From NCBI GenBank assembly GCA_017620395.1, contig JAFZQJ010000026.1, positions 62,001 to 126,000 of the forward strand: a DNA stretch of 64,000 nucleotides, given 5' to 3'. Origin of the DNA: Clostridia bacterium (GTDB lineage Bacteria > Bacillota > Clostridia > Oscillospirales > RGIG8002). Positions within the stretch are counted from its first letter, which is position 1. The number at the start of each line of letters is the position of its first letter. The position numbers and the translations under genes are program-made. This document shows, piece after piece, positions 40,131 to 47,238 of this stretch. A model generated the notes under the pieces. The model worked only from the letters and a program-made list of their open reading frames with translations, had not been told where the DNA came from and searched no databases.

Positions 40131-41933
40131 GTGCCCGATAACAACAACGCAAATAATAATAAACGTGTCCGCACCGCCAGGTATTCGCCTGCGCACGCCT
40201 CTGGGAGAAAGACCTCGACCGGTATCGTCGCGTTCGGCAAGAATCTGAAGCGCGGATTCAAGAGACTTTTCAGGAAGACCGGCCGCGGTCTCGGATCGCT
40301 CTTTGCCGCCTGCGGCAGGGGATTCAAAAAGACCGGCGCCTGGTTCAGGCTCCATTTCGGCGACGATATCGGCGCCGTGAAGGCGTTTTGCGCGAGGATG
40401 AAAACCAAGGACACTAAGTTCAAAAACGAGGTTCGCGAGTTCTTCGCCGCGATCGGCAGGGACTTCAAAACCTTCTTCGGAATGTTCTCTAAGGAATCGC
40501 GCAAACGCACGGTCGCCGCTGCCAAAAGGAAGCTCACGGCGGTCGGGGAGCGCGTTTCCGAGCGCGGTTTCTTCGCGTGGGCGGCGAACAGCGTGAAGCT
40601 GCATTCGCGTTTCATAATAACCGTAGCGATGATATTCAGCATCGTTCTGTTCACGTCGATATACGCGGCGAACGCGTACGCGATGAACAGCGTTGCGGTC
40701 ATAGTCAACGGTGAGAACATCGGCGCGGTCAGCAGCATAGATCAGTTCGACGAATCCGTCCGCATGGTCGAGGAGCGCGTCTCGCTCGGCACGAACGGCG
40801 AATACAAGCTCGGTCTGGACATCAAATACGAGTTCACGACCTCTTCTCCTTCGGACATATACACGACCTACGAAATGATAGATAAGATCCTGCGATTCTC
40901 CGGCACGAGCATAGTTGACGCCTACGGGCTTTACGTTGACGGCGAGCTGTGGGCGGTCTGCCGCGATAAGGAAACGGTCGATAACGTGATAGCCTCCGTG
41001 CTTGCGCCGTATCAGGCGAAGCAGACCGAGTCCGGCGCGACCGTCGCGTTTACTCAGGATATCGAGACCGTTTACGGGCTTTACCCGGCGGGACTGCTCT
41101 GCAGTGAAGAGGATCTGAAATCGATACTCGGCGACGTCGAAGGCTACAAGAGCTACCGCATACAGACGGGCGACACGCTCGAGAATATCGCGATGATGAA
41201 CGACACCACCGTCGACGCGCTGAAGGAACTCAACCCCGACCTTCCCGAGGAGCTCGTCGTCGGCACGGATATCAACGTCGCGAAGAACGACGGCAAGCTT
41301 TCAGTCAAAACCGTCGTCCGCAGGACCTACCAGAAAACCATCAAATACAAGACCGTCAAGACCAGGACGAAGACCCTCGCCGCCGGCACGACCAAGGTCG
41401 AGCAGAAGGGCGAGAACGGACTGAAGGAGATCGTCTCCGACTTCGTTTATATCGACGGCGAACTGACCGAAGAAGTCATCGTTTCCGAGAAGACGATCAA
41501 GAAGGTCGTTGACGAAAAGATCCTCGTCGGCACCAAGTCGACCGGAGGCGGCGGCGGAGTATCCACCGGCAACTACATGCGCCCGGTATCCGGCGGCTAC
41601 GTATCCAGCAAATACGGATACAGAGGCAGGGAGTTCCACACCGGCGTCGATATCGCCTGCCCGAAGGGCACTCCGATAATGGCGGCTGACGGCGGCACCG
41701 TCACGGTCGCCACCTACGGCAACAGCGGCTACGGATACCATATCATCATAAATCATGCTAACGGCGAACAGACGCTTTACGGTCACTGCAGCGCGCTCTA
41801 CGTCCACGTCGGCGAGAAGGTCGACAAGGGCCAGGTCATCGCCGCGGTCGGCCAGACCGGACGCGCCTACGGCTACCACCTCCACTTCGAGGTCCGCCGC
41901 AACGGCAAGCACGTCTACCCCGGCATAGGATAA
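40131..41933 (+). CDS. Membrane-anchored LysM-G5-M23 peptidoglycan endopeptidase
   Basis: 600 residues. A basic cytoplasmic N-terminus with amphipathic repeats, one transmembrane helix (about 160-180), then LysM (YRIQTGDTLENIAMMNDTT, about 341-385). A G5 domain follows (about 391-471), then a Gly-rich linker and a C-terminal M23 domain (about 500-600) with HTGVDIACPKGTP and YGYHLHFEV as zinc motifs. It should cleave cell-wall cross-links. GTG 40131 is chosen because AAAGGTGG lies 8 bases upstream; the frame is open earlier without a ribosome site. Confidence 0.93.
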   Translation: MPDNNNANNNKRVRTARYSPAHASGRKTSTGIVAFGKNLKRGFKRLFRKTGRGLGSLFAACGRGFKKTGAWFRLHFGDDIGAVKAFCARMKTKDTKFKNEVREFFAAIGRDFKTFFGMFSKESRKRTVAAAKRKLTAVGERVSERGFFAWAANSVKLHSRFIITVAMIFSIVLFTSIYAANAYAMNSVAVIVNGENIGAVSSIDQFDESVRMVEERVSLGTNGEYKLGLDIKYEFTTSSPSDIYTTYEMIDKILRFSGTSIVDAYGLYVDGELWAVCRDKETVDNVIASVLAPYQAKQTESGATVAFTQDIETVYGLYPAGLLCSEEDLKSILGDVEGYKSYRIQTGDTLENIAMMNDTTVDALKELNPDLPEELVVGTDINVAKNDGKLSVKTVVRRTYQKTIKYKTVKTRTKTLAAGTTKVEQKGENGLKEIVSDFVYIDGELTEEVIVSEKTIKKVVDEKILVGTKSTGGGGGVSTGNYMRPVSGGYVSSKYGYRGREFHTGVDIACPKGTPIMAADGGTVTVATYGNSGYGYHIIINHANGEQTLYGHCSALYVHVGEKVDKGQVIAAVGQTGRAYGYHLHFEVRRNGKHVYPGIG

Positions 41934-41945
41934 TTCAGCATTATG

Positions 41946-41975
41946 AAACGGCTCCGCGTTTTGCGGAGCCGTTTT
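41946..41975 (+). terminator. Intrinsic terminator after M23 gene
   Basis: AAACGGCTCCGC and GCGGAGCCGTTT around GTTTT. Confidence 0.85.
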
Positions 41976-41984
41976 CGTATGTCT

Positions 41985-42017
41985 GTCATTCCGAGGGCGA
42001 AGCCCGAAGGATCCCCC
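41985..42017 (+). repeat. Single unit of the GTCATYC dispersed repeat
   Basis: GTCATTCCGAGGGCGAAGCC continuing to CGAAGGATC, same family as 12457-12543. It contains a GGGC/GCCC stem. Confidence 0.65.
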
Positions 42018-42038
42018 GTATTTCGCAGCCGTGCGGGA

Positions 42039-42599
42039 TCAGTCTTCCGGCCCGAGCTGGCCTTTCGCCCAGTGCTTGCGGCAGAGGCTGGTATAGCTCT
42101 CGTTGCCGCCGATGACGACCTGTTCGCCGGTCTTCGTGACCTTGCCGTTCAGCAGACGTGCGTTGCAGGTGGCTTTCCTGCCGCACCAGCATATCGTTTT
42201 TACCTCCTCGATGGAGTCCGCCCACGCGAGCAGCCATTGGCTGCCCTCGAAAAGGTTGCCCTTGAAGTCGGCGCGAAGTCCGTAAGCGACGACGGGGACG
42301 TTTTCCTCGTCCACGATGCGCACCAGCTCCTCGACCTGCGCCTTCGTCAGAAACTGCGCCTCGTCGACGATGACGGCGTCGTACTTTTTGACGTCCACGC
42401 CGCCGAGCTCCTCCATATATACGCAGTCCGCGCGCAGTCCGGAGCGCGAGACGACGACGTGTTCGCCGTCGCGGTCGTCCACGCGTGGCTTGACCATGAG
42501 CGCGTTCTGTCCGCGTTCGGCGTAGTTATACTGCACCATGATCGCGTTCGCGGTCTTGCTCGAGCCCATCGCTCCGTAGCGGAAATACAGCTTTGCCAT
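42039..42599 (-). CDS. tdk: Thymidine kinase
   Basis: 186 residues. The P-loop is YGAMGSSKT, then VIVDEAQFL (Walker B with the catalytic Glu). YGLRADF follows, and the zinc-binding cysteines are in CWCGRKATC plus a later C. It salvages thymidine to dTMP. The start ATG 42599 follows ACGGAGG. Confidence 0.95.
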   Translation of the reverse strand: MAKLYFRYGAMGSSKTANAIMVQYNYAERGQNALMVKPRVDDRDGEHVVVSRSGLRADCVYMEELGGVDVKKYDAVIVDEAQFLTKAQVEELVRIVDEENVPVVAYGLRADFKGNLFEGSQWLLAWADSIEEVKTICWCGRKATCNARLLNGKVTKTGEQVVIGGNESYTSLCRKHWAKGQLGPED

Positions 42600-42668
42600 A
42601 AAAGCGCCTCCGTTTCTTTGCATCATTATACCACACCGAAGCGGAAAAGGGAAGAGGATTTGCGTAAT

Positions 42669-42698
42669 AAAAAAGGCGCCCGGTCGGGACGCCTTTTT
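42669..42698 (-). terminator. Terminator after queT (minus strand)
   Basis: AAAAAGGCG and CGCCTTTTT form a symmetric stem with T runs on both strands. Confidence 0.75.
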
Positions 42699-42710
42699 GA
42701 GGGGCTTCTG

Positions 42711-43256
42711 TTAAAACAGCTCGGTTCTGCGGTTGATGCGGTTGAGCAGCACCATGAGCGCGATGCCGAGGATATAGCAGACGGCGGCTTCGCCGGCGCC
42801 GACGGTCAGCGCGTGGAGCCCGAGCACCGCGAACTTCGAGGTCGCGCCGAGGGCGGCGGTCACTCCGTAGCCGTAGTAGAGCACGAAGGGGATGATCAGC
42901 GCGTTGAAGACGACGGGCGGCAGCGGCACGAGCAGCTTCGCTCCGAGCGCGACGCGCTCGGTCTGCCCGACCTTGAAGGCGCGTCCGATGAAATAGCTCG
43001 CGATCGCGGCGAGCAGCGTCGCCAGCGAGCCGAAAACGACGTCGATCCACGTGCCGCCGAGTATGTTCGCGACGGCGCAGCCGATCGTCAGTCCGGGGAT
43101 GGCGGCGGGCGTGAACGCGGGCAGCACGCAGAGCGCTTCGGAAAGGCGGAACTGGATGCCCGCGGACGAGATCTCCCACAGCACCATCGTCAGCGCGGCG
43201 TAAAGCGCGGCGGTCAGCGCCGCGGTCACAAGGTACCTTACACTTTTGTTTTTCAT
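42711..43256 (-). CDS. queT: Queuosine precursor ECF transporter S component QueT
   Basis: 181 residues and about five or six helices. ALTMVLWEISSAGIQFRLSE and LGGTWIDVVFGS are typical QueT segments. It binds preQ1, preQ0 or queuine-type precursors for the ECF module. The ATG at 43256 is preceded by ACGGAG. A structured leader lies directly upstream, as expected for a preQ1-regulated gene. Confidence 0.92.
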   Translation of the reverse strand: MKNKSVRYLVTAALTAALYAALTMVLWEISSAGIQFRLSEALCVLPAFTPAAIPGLTIGCAVANILGGTWIDVVFGSLATLLAAIASYFIGRAFKVGQTERVALGAKLLVPLPPVVFNALIIPFVLYYGYGVTAALGATSKFAVLGLHALTVGAGEAAVCYILGIALMVLLNRINRRTELF

Positions 43257-43323
43257 TTTTTTAACTCCGTAGTTTTGTTTTTTCGGCCTTGCGGCGTGGG
43301 TGAGGATGGTTCCGAACTCACCG
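43257..43323 (-). ncRNA. Structured queT leader, candidate preQ1 riboswitch
   Basis: On the minus strand GGTGAG (43322-43317) and CTCACC (43304-43299) form stem 1. The loop TTCGG (43316-43312) can pair with CCGAA (43286-43282), giving an H-type pseudoknot. A small GCC-GCAA-GGC hairpin sits between stem 1 and the pseudoknot strand. An A-rich tail and ACTACGGAG (ribosome site) follow. The loop TCGGAACCAT resembles what I recall of the preQ1-III class. The class assignment is provisional. Confidence 0.55.
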
Positions 43324-43329
43324 AGGGCG

Positions 43330-43358
43330 ATTATAACACAGGCGCGCGCGAATTGCAA
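43330..43358 (-). promoter_or_regulatory. Promoter of queT
   Basis: On the minus strand TTGCAA (43358-43353), 17 bases, TATAAT (43335-43330). Transcription would begin at the 5' end of the pseudoknot. Confidence 0.8.
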
Positions 43359-43395
43359 GCGAAAGTTTCGCCGCCCGAAATACAAAAAATATCTC

Positions 43396-43424
43396 TTGAC
43401 AAAGGCGGCGCGGTATGTTATCAT
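43396..43424 (+). promoter_or_regulatory. Promoter of the tRNA-Ser pair
   Basis: TTGACA (43396-43401), 17 bases, TATCAT (43419-43424), about 16 bases before the first tRNA. Confidence 0.75.
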
Positions 43425-43440
43425 TCATCTGTTGCGTTAC

Positions 43441-43527
43441 GGAGAGATGTCCGAGCGGTTTAAGGAGCCGGTCTTGAAAACCGGTGACCCGAAAGGGCCG
43501 AGGGTTCGAATCCCTCTCTCTCCGCCA
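43441..43527 (+). tRNA. tRNA-Ser (anticodon TGA)
   Basis: Acceptor GGAGAGA pairs with TCTCTCC, discriminator G, encoded CCA. The anticodon stem CCGGT/ACCGG holds the loop CTTGAAA with TGA at 43475-43477. The T loop GGTTCGAATCC and a long variable arm are present, as for serine. Confidence 0.96.
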
Positions 43528-43570
43528 ATTTCTCTCATAATGAAATTACATAGGCGTTTATCGTCACCAT

Positions 43571-43660
43571 GGAGAAGTACCCAAGTGGTGAAGGGGCTCC
43601 CCTGCTAAGGGAGTAGGCTTGTAACAGGGCGCAAGGGTTCAAATCCCTTCTTCTCCGCCA
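43571..43660 (+). tRNA. tRNA-Ser (anticodon GCT)
   Basis: Acceptor GGAGAAG with CTTCTCC, encoded CCA, anticodon stem CTCCC/GGGAG with loop CTGCTAA (GCT at 43604-43606). Long variable arm and T loop GGTTCAAATCC. Confidence 0.96.
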
Positions 43661-43665
43661 GCATG

Positions 43666-43695
43666 GCACCCCGCGTCGCGGGGTGCTTTTGTTTT
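43666..43695 (+). terminator. tRNA operon terminator
   Basis: GCACCCCGC and GCGGGGTGC with a GTC loop, then T4 G T4. Confidence 0.85.
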
Positions 43696-43738
43696 ATCCT
43701 TTCCCGCGCCCCGCGCATATACTGCGAGGGGTGATAGT

Positions 43739-44443
43739 ATGAAAAAACTCCGCAGTCCGTTCGCCTGCGCGGTAAGGCGCACGGCGGACTACCCGAACTA
43801 CCCGGGCGGCGCGTACCACGGCGGGGAGGACTACGTTCCCGTCGACAAGGCGCCCGAATCGAACTGGGATATCTACGCCGTTTCCGGCGGCGAGGTATAT
43901 ATCGCGAAAAAGCAGAAGGGCGGCTACGCGGGCGGCTACGGCGCTTACGGCAACTATATCGTCTATATATGCGATAACGGCCTGTGGGTGCTCTGCGCCC
44001 ACCTCGCGAAGCTCCCGTGTGTGAAGGCGGGGGAGCGTCTCGCCGCGGGCGAGCTGATCGGCGTCGCCGGCGCGACAGGGAACGTCACCGGCCGTCACCT
44101 GCATATCGAGGTCGCGGATATGCGCGGCGTCGAATGCGACCGCGCGGACTGGTACGCCGCCTTCGAGGCGCGCCGCGTCCGCCCGAGCGACTATATCGAT
44201 TTCAACGACTACAGGGAAGAGGGCTTCTTCGTGAAAGTGTGGAAAAACGGCAGCACCGTCGAATACGTTTATCAGACGACGGCGGACTGCAAAGCGCGGC
44301 GCGGCCGTATCGGCTCGCTCGCGCCTTACGAAAGCTGCGAGTGCCGCGGGATCATCGACGGCGTCTACCTCGTCGTCTACCGCGTAAACGGCACGAACGC
44401 GCAGAAATGCGGCTTCGTCCGCTACTCCGGCGGCGTAAAGTAG
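43739..44443 (+). CDS. M23-like peptidase without signal peptide
   Basis: 234 residues. YHGGEDYVP is the HxxxD-type metal region and GRHLHIEV the HxH motif, with LCAHLAKLP between. The C-terminal 90 residues look like an SH3-type wall-binding module (AEFEARRVRPSDYIDF region, then VKVWKNGSTVEYVY). There is no signal peptide or membrane segment. This is usual for phage or phage-derived endolysins, or for proteins released by lysis. It follows two tRNA-Ser genes. Good ribosome site GAGGGGTGAT. Confidence 0.8.
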   Translation: MKKLRSPFACAVRRTADYPNYPGGAYHGGEDYVPVDKAPESNWDIYAVSGGEVYIAKKQKGGYAGGYGAYGNYIVYICDNGLWVLCAHLAKLPCVKAGERLAAGELIGVAGATGNVTGRHLHIEVADMRGVECDRADWYAAFEARRVRPSDYIDFNDYREEGFFVKVWKNGSTVEYVYQTTADCKARRGRIGSLAPYESCECRGIIDGVYLVVYRVNGTNAQKCGFVRYSGGVK

Positions 44444-44446
44444 GCG

Positions 44447-44475
44447 TTGACCTCGCGGCCAAAAGGTGGTATAAT
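44447..44475 (+). promoter_or_regulatory. Promoter of zinc-ribbon gene
   Basis: TTGACC (44447-44452), 17 bases, TATAAT (44470-44475). Confidence 0.75.
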
Positions 44476-44509
44476 ACCGGTATCACTTAAACGGAAAGGA
44501 CGTTGTGAC

Positions 44510-44866
44510 ATGAGCATTCTGAAGTGGGTCATCAAGGACGCCGTCGAGGAGGGCGTTTCCTACGGCGCACGCAAGGCGCTGCAACCGAAGGTCGACGCCT
44601 ATACCAACAAGGTCGCGCAGGAAGCCTTCGCCGAGGCGACGAAAAACGACGCCGCCGTTCAGGCCGCGCTCGAGGCGGCGAAGAATATGAAGATTTGCCC
44701 CTCCTGCGGGACCGGCTGTTCGCTTGAGATGAAGTTCTGCACCAACTGCGGCGCGAAGCTGCCGGAGCTCGCCGTCGGCGCGGGATTCTACTGCCCGAAC
44801 TGCGGCAAACAGAACGGCGACGACGCGAAGTTCTGCGTCGGCTGCGGCAAGCCTCTCAACCACTGA
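44510..44866 (+). CDS. Double zinc-ribbon protein of unknown function
   Basis: 118 residues. A helical N-terminal half (VIKDAVEEGVSYGARKALQP) is followed by two zinc ribbons: CPSCGTGC...CTNCGAKLPE and CPNCGKQNGD...CVGCGKPLN. Such small ribbon proteins are common in gut Clostridia; the role is unknown. It starts at ATG 44510 after GGAAAGGA. Confidence 0.8.
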   Translation: MSILKWVIKDAVEEGVSYGARKALQPKVDAYTNKVAQEAFAEATKNDAAVQAALEAAKNMKICPSCGTGCSLEMKFCTNCGAKLPELAVGAGFYCPNCGKQNGDDAKFCVGCGKPLNH

Positions 44867-44882
44867 TACCGCGCTTTTTCCG

Positions 44883-44917
44883 CGAGCGCCGTCCTTCGGG
44901 GCGGCGCTCGTTTTTTT
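44883..44917 (+). terminator. Terminator after zinc-ribbon gene
   Basis: CGAGCGCCG and CGGCGCTCG stem with T7. Confidence 0.85.
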
Positions 44918-44934
44918 ACATACGTCCGGCGGTA

Positions 44935-44963
44935 TTGATTTTTCTTGTCCGATATGCTATAAT
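44935..44963 (+). promoter_or_regulatory. Promoter of PlsC-like gene
   Basis: TTGATT (44935-44940), 17 bases, TATAAT (44958-44963). Confidence 0.7.
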
Positions 44964-45029
44964 ACCTAATATTGTACACAAGATGCCGCCGGGGCAAATA
45001 CGCGAAAACAATATGGGGGCTTCCGCTTA

Positions 45030-45851
45030 ATGAGCCGTAAAATACGTAACTTTTACTACTATGACGAACGAAACGACGATTTCGCAAACAACGGAATAGA
45101 GACCAAACCGCTGCCCGCGGACTACGAATATCTGCCGAAGAGCCGTCTTTTCCGTTTTTTCAAGCCGCCGGTCTACTTTTTCGTGCGCGGGATCTGCGCG
45201 CTTTGTGAAAAGACGGGGATCGCGATGCGCGGAAAGAACCAAAAGGTGCTGAAGAACAGGGAAGACCGCTCTAAGGGATACTTCATCTACGGCAACCACA
45301 CGTCGTCGTTTTCCGACGCCGTCACCGGCGCGGTGGCGACGTTTCCGCGGCAGTGCTACGTCGTCTGTAACCCCGACGCGCTCTCGATAAAAGGCATCCG
45401 CACGCTCGTCCGCTTCGTCGGGGCGCTGCCGACGCCGTCTTCGCGCAGGAATTACGCCGACTTCGGCGCCGCCGTGGGGACGCTGTACGAGAAGGGGCGT
45501 CCGATAGTGATTTATCCCGAGGCGCATATCTGGCCGAAGTATAACGCGATCCGCGACTTCGGCGACGTGTCGTTTTCATTTCCCGTCAAGCTCGGTGCGC
45601 CGTGCTTCGTCAAAACTACGGTGTACAAAAAGAAACGCGGCGGCCGCACAAAGGGCTTTGTGATATACGACGGTCCGTTTTATGCGGACGCCTCACTCGG
45701 TGAAAGGGAGGCGCGCGCGGAGCTTTGCGCGCGCGTCAAGGCGTGTATGCGCGCGCGTGCGGAGGAATACGGCTCCGCGCTCGATGAAAATTACAGATAT
45801 ATAAAAGTCGATTCACCGGATCTGGTGCGTGCCGAAGCGGTAGACGGGTAG
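45030..45851 (+). CDS. PlsC-like lysophospholipid acyltransferase family protein
   Basis: 273 residues. GNHTSSFSDAV is in the position of the NHxxxxD block, but with five residues between His and Asp (H-x5-D by my reading). IVIYPEAHIWPKYNAI replaces the EGTRS block. It lacks a clear long transmembrane helix. It is probably an acyltransferase acting on glycerol-3-phosphate derivatives or glycolipids; the spacing change makes the reaction uncertain. Confidence 0.75.
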   Translation: MSRKIRNFYYYDERNDDFANNGIETKPLPADYEYLPKSRLFRFFKPPVYFFVRGICALCEKTGIAMRGKNQKVLKNREDRSKGYFIYGNHTSSFSDAVTGAVATFPRQCYVVCNPDALSIKGIRTLVRFVGALPTPSSRRNYADFGAAVGTLYEKGRPIVIYPEAHIWPKYNAIRDFGDVSFSFPVKLGAPCFVKTTVYKKKRGGRTKGFVIYDGPFYADASLGEREARAELCARVKACMRARAEEYGSALDENYRYIKVDSPDLVRAEAVDG

Positions 45852-45926
45852 TTTTTTCCGACCTTTTTAGGATGTTCCGGATAGCGAAAACAAGACGTGA
45901 AGTGCGAAAAAAATATAATTTTTCTC

Positions 45927-45955
45927 TTGACATATGGGAAAATATGAGCTATACT
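45927..45955 (+). promoter_or_regulatory. Promoter of the SipW/TasA-like locus
   Basis: TTGACA (45927-45932), 17 bases, TATACT (45950-45955). A 5' UTR of about 145 bases follows with a GGGGTCAGCCCC hairpin and no named riboswitch that I recognise. Confidence 0.7.
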
Positions 45956-46106
45956 TTTAATGATTTGATGTAGTTTTATGCTGTCTTTTGGTGCGCATAT
46001 GCGGCAAAAGGCTTCATAAAGCGCATTTTCGCATTTGTTTTTTTGTGTTTTAAGGCGAAATACAGCATGGGGTCAGCCCCTTCCGCGATGGGTTTCGGAG
46101 GTTCAA

Positions 46107-47162
46107 ATGAGGCAGAAAAAAGAAAATGTGAATACCGCTGTTGATGAACAGACCGCCGTCGAGCAGGAATCGACCGTGAAAAAGGTTTTTAACATAGTTA
46201 AGAGAGTTTTCACGTGGATCGTCGTCGTGTTTGCCGTGTTTATGATGATATTCACCATAATCTCGACAACGACCTTCAACCGCAGGGACAGAGGACTGTT
46301 CGGATACAAGATGTTCATCGTTCTTTCAGACTCCATGAGCATCTCGGAGCAGGATACCACCGCCGAGGATAAAGCGGGCATCCACTTCAACGCCGGCGAC
46401 CTCATCTTCAGCAAGAATCTCGACCCCGAGGACTGCGTCCAGCTTCAGCCGGGCGACGTAGTCACCTTCCAGTCGCAGAACGGCGACAACTTCGGCGAGG
46501 TCGTCACCCATAAGATCAGAAGGATCACCAAGACCGCTGAGGGCAGCCTCGGTTTCGTCACCTACGGTATCAACACGAATACCGACGACGAAACCATCGT
46601 AACGCCCGATTTCGTCCTCGGCAAATACGCCGGCAGGATCCCGAAGCTCGGCACCTTCCTCAGCTTCCAGAAGTCCACCGTCGGTTACATAACCTGCATA
46701 TTCGTGCCCTTCGTGATTCTTATAATCATTCAGGGCGTTAAGAGCATCCGCCTGTTCCGGGTTTACAAGAAGGAGCAGCACGCCGAGCTCGACGCCGAGA
46801 AGGCGGAACTCGCCGCGCAGAAGGCGGAGACCGAAAAGATGATGCGCGAAATGCTTGAGCTCAAGGCTCAGCTTTCCGGTCAGCAGACGCCGCAGCAGGC
46901 CGCTTCTCCCGTTCAGGAAGCGCCGCAGCCCGCGGCGGCTCCCGAACCCGTGCCCGCGGTAATACCCGCGCCGGAAGCGAAACCCGCTCCCGCGCCGCAG
47001 CCCGAACAGGCTCCCGCCGAGGATCCGCTCGCGGCGGAAAAGGCGGAACTTGAGGCGAAGAAGGCGGAGACCGAGCGTATGATGCGCGAAATGATGGAGC
47101 TCAAAGCCAAGCTCGACGCGCAGCTCAATCAACCGAAAGACGGCTCCGAAGGAGCGGAATAA
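46107..47162 (+). CDS. sipW: SipW-type signal peptidase I with cytoplasmic coiled-coil tail
   Basis: 351 residues. First transmembrane helix about 35-55, catalytic Ser S76 in VLSDSMS, and general-base His H135 in EVVTHKIRR (Ser/His as in archaeal and SipW enzymes, not Ser/Lys). A second helix lies near the middle (YITCIFVPFVILIII). The remaining 120 residues should be cytoplasmic. They contain two near-identical coiled-coil units (AEKAELAAQKAETEKMMREM and AEKAELEAKKAETERMMREM) joined by a Pro/Ala-rich linker. ATG 46107 follows TCGGAGG. It heads the matrix-type locus. Confidence 0.9.
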   Translation: MRQKKENVNTAVDEQTAVEQESTVKKVFNIVKRVFTWIVVVFAVFMMIFTIISTTTFNRRDRGLFGYKMFIVLSDSMSISEQDTTAEDKAGIHFNAGDLIFSKNLDPEDCVQLQPGDVVTFQSQNGDNFGEVVTHKIRRITKTAEGSLGFVTYGINTNTDDETIVTPDFVLGKYAGRIPKLGTFLSFQKSTVGYITCIFVPFVILIIIQGVKSIRLFRVYKKEQHAELDAEKAELAAQKAETEKMMREMLELKAQLSGQQTPQQAASPVQEAPQPAAAPEPVPAVIPAPEAKPAPAPQPEQAPAEDPLAAEKAELEAKKAETERMMREMMELKAKLDAQLNQPKDGSEGAE

Positions 47163-47238
47163 TCACCCGAAGCGGTATATGCGGCGCATCCGTGACGATA
47201 ATACGAATGCGTTATTGAATGGATAGGAGGCAACGGCT

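Noticed and set aside
44510-44866. CRISPR or repeat array
   Set aside because: No regularly spaced direct repeats with unique spacers occur anywhere in the window.
45956-46106. Cyclic-di-GMP riboswitch in the SipW locus leader
   Set aside because: No GEMM signature (conserved GGAAA-type tetraloop and CACGCA start) is present; only short hairpins are seen.
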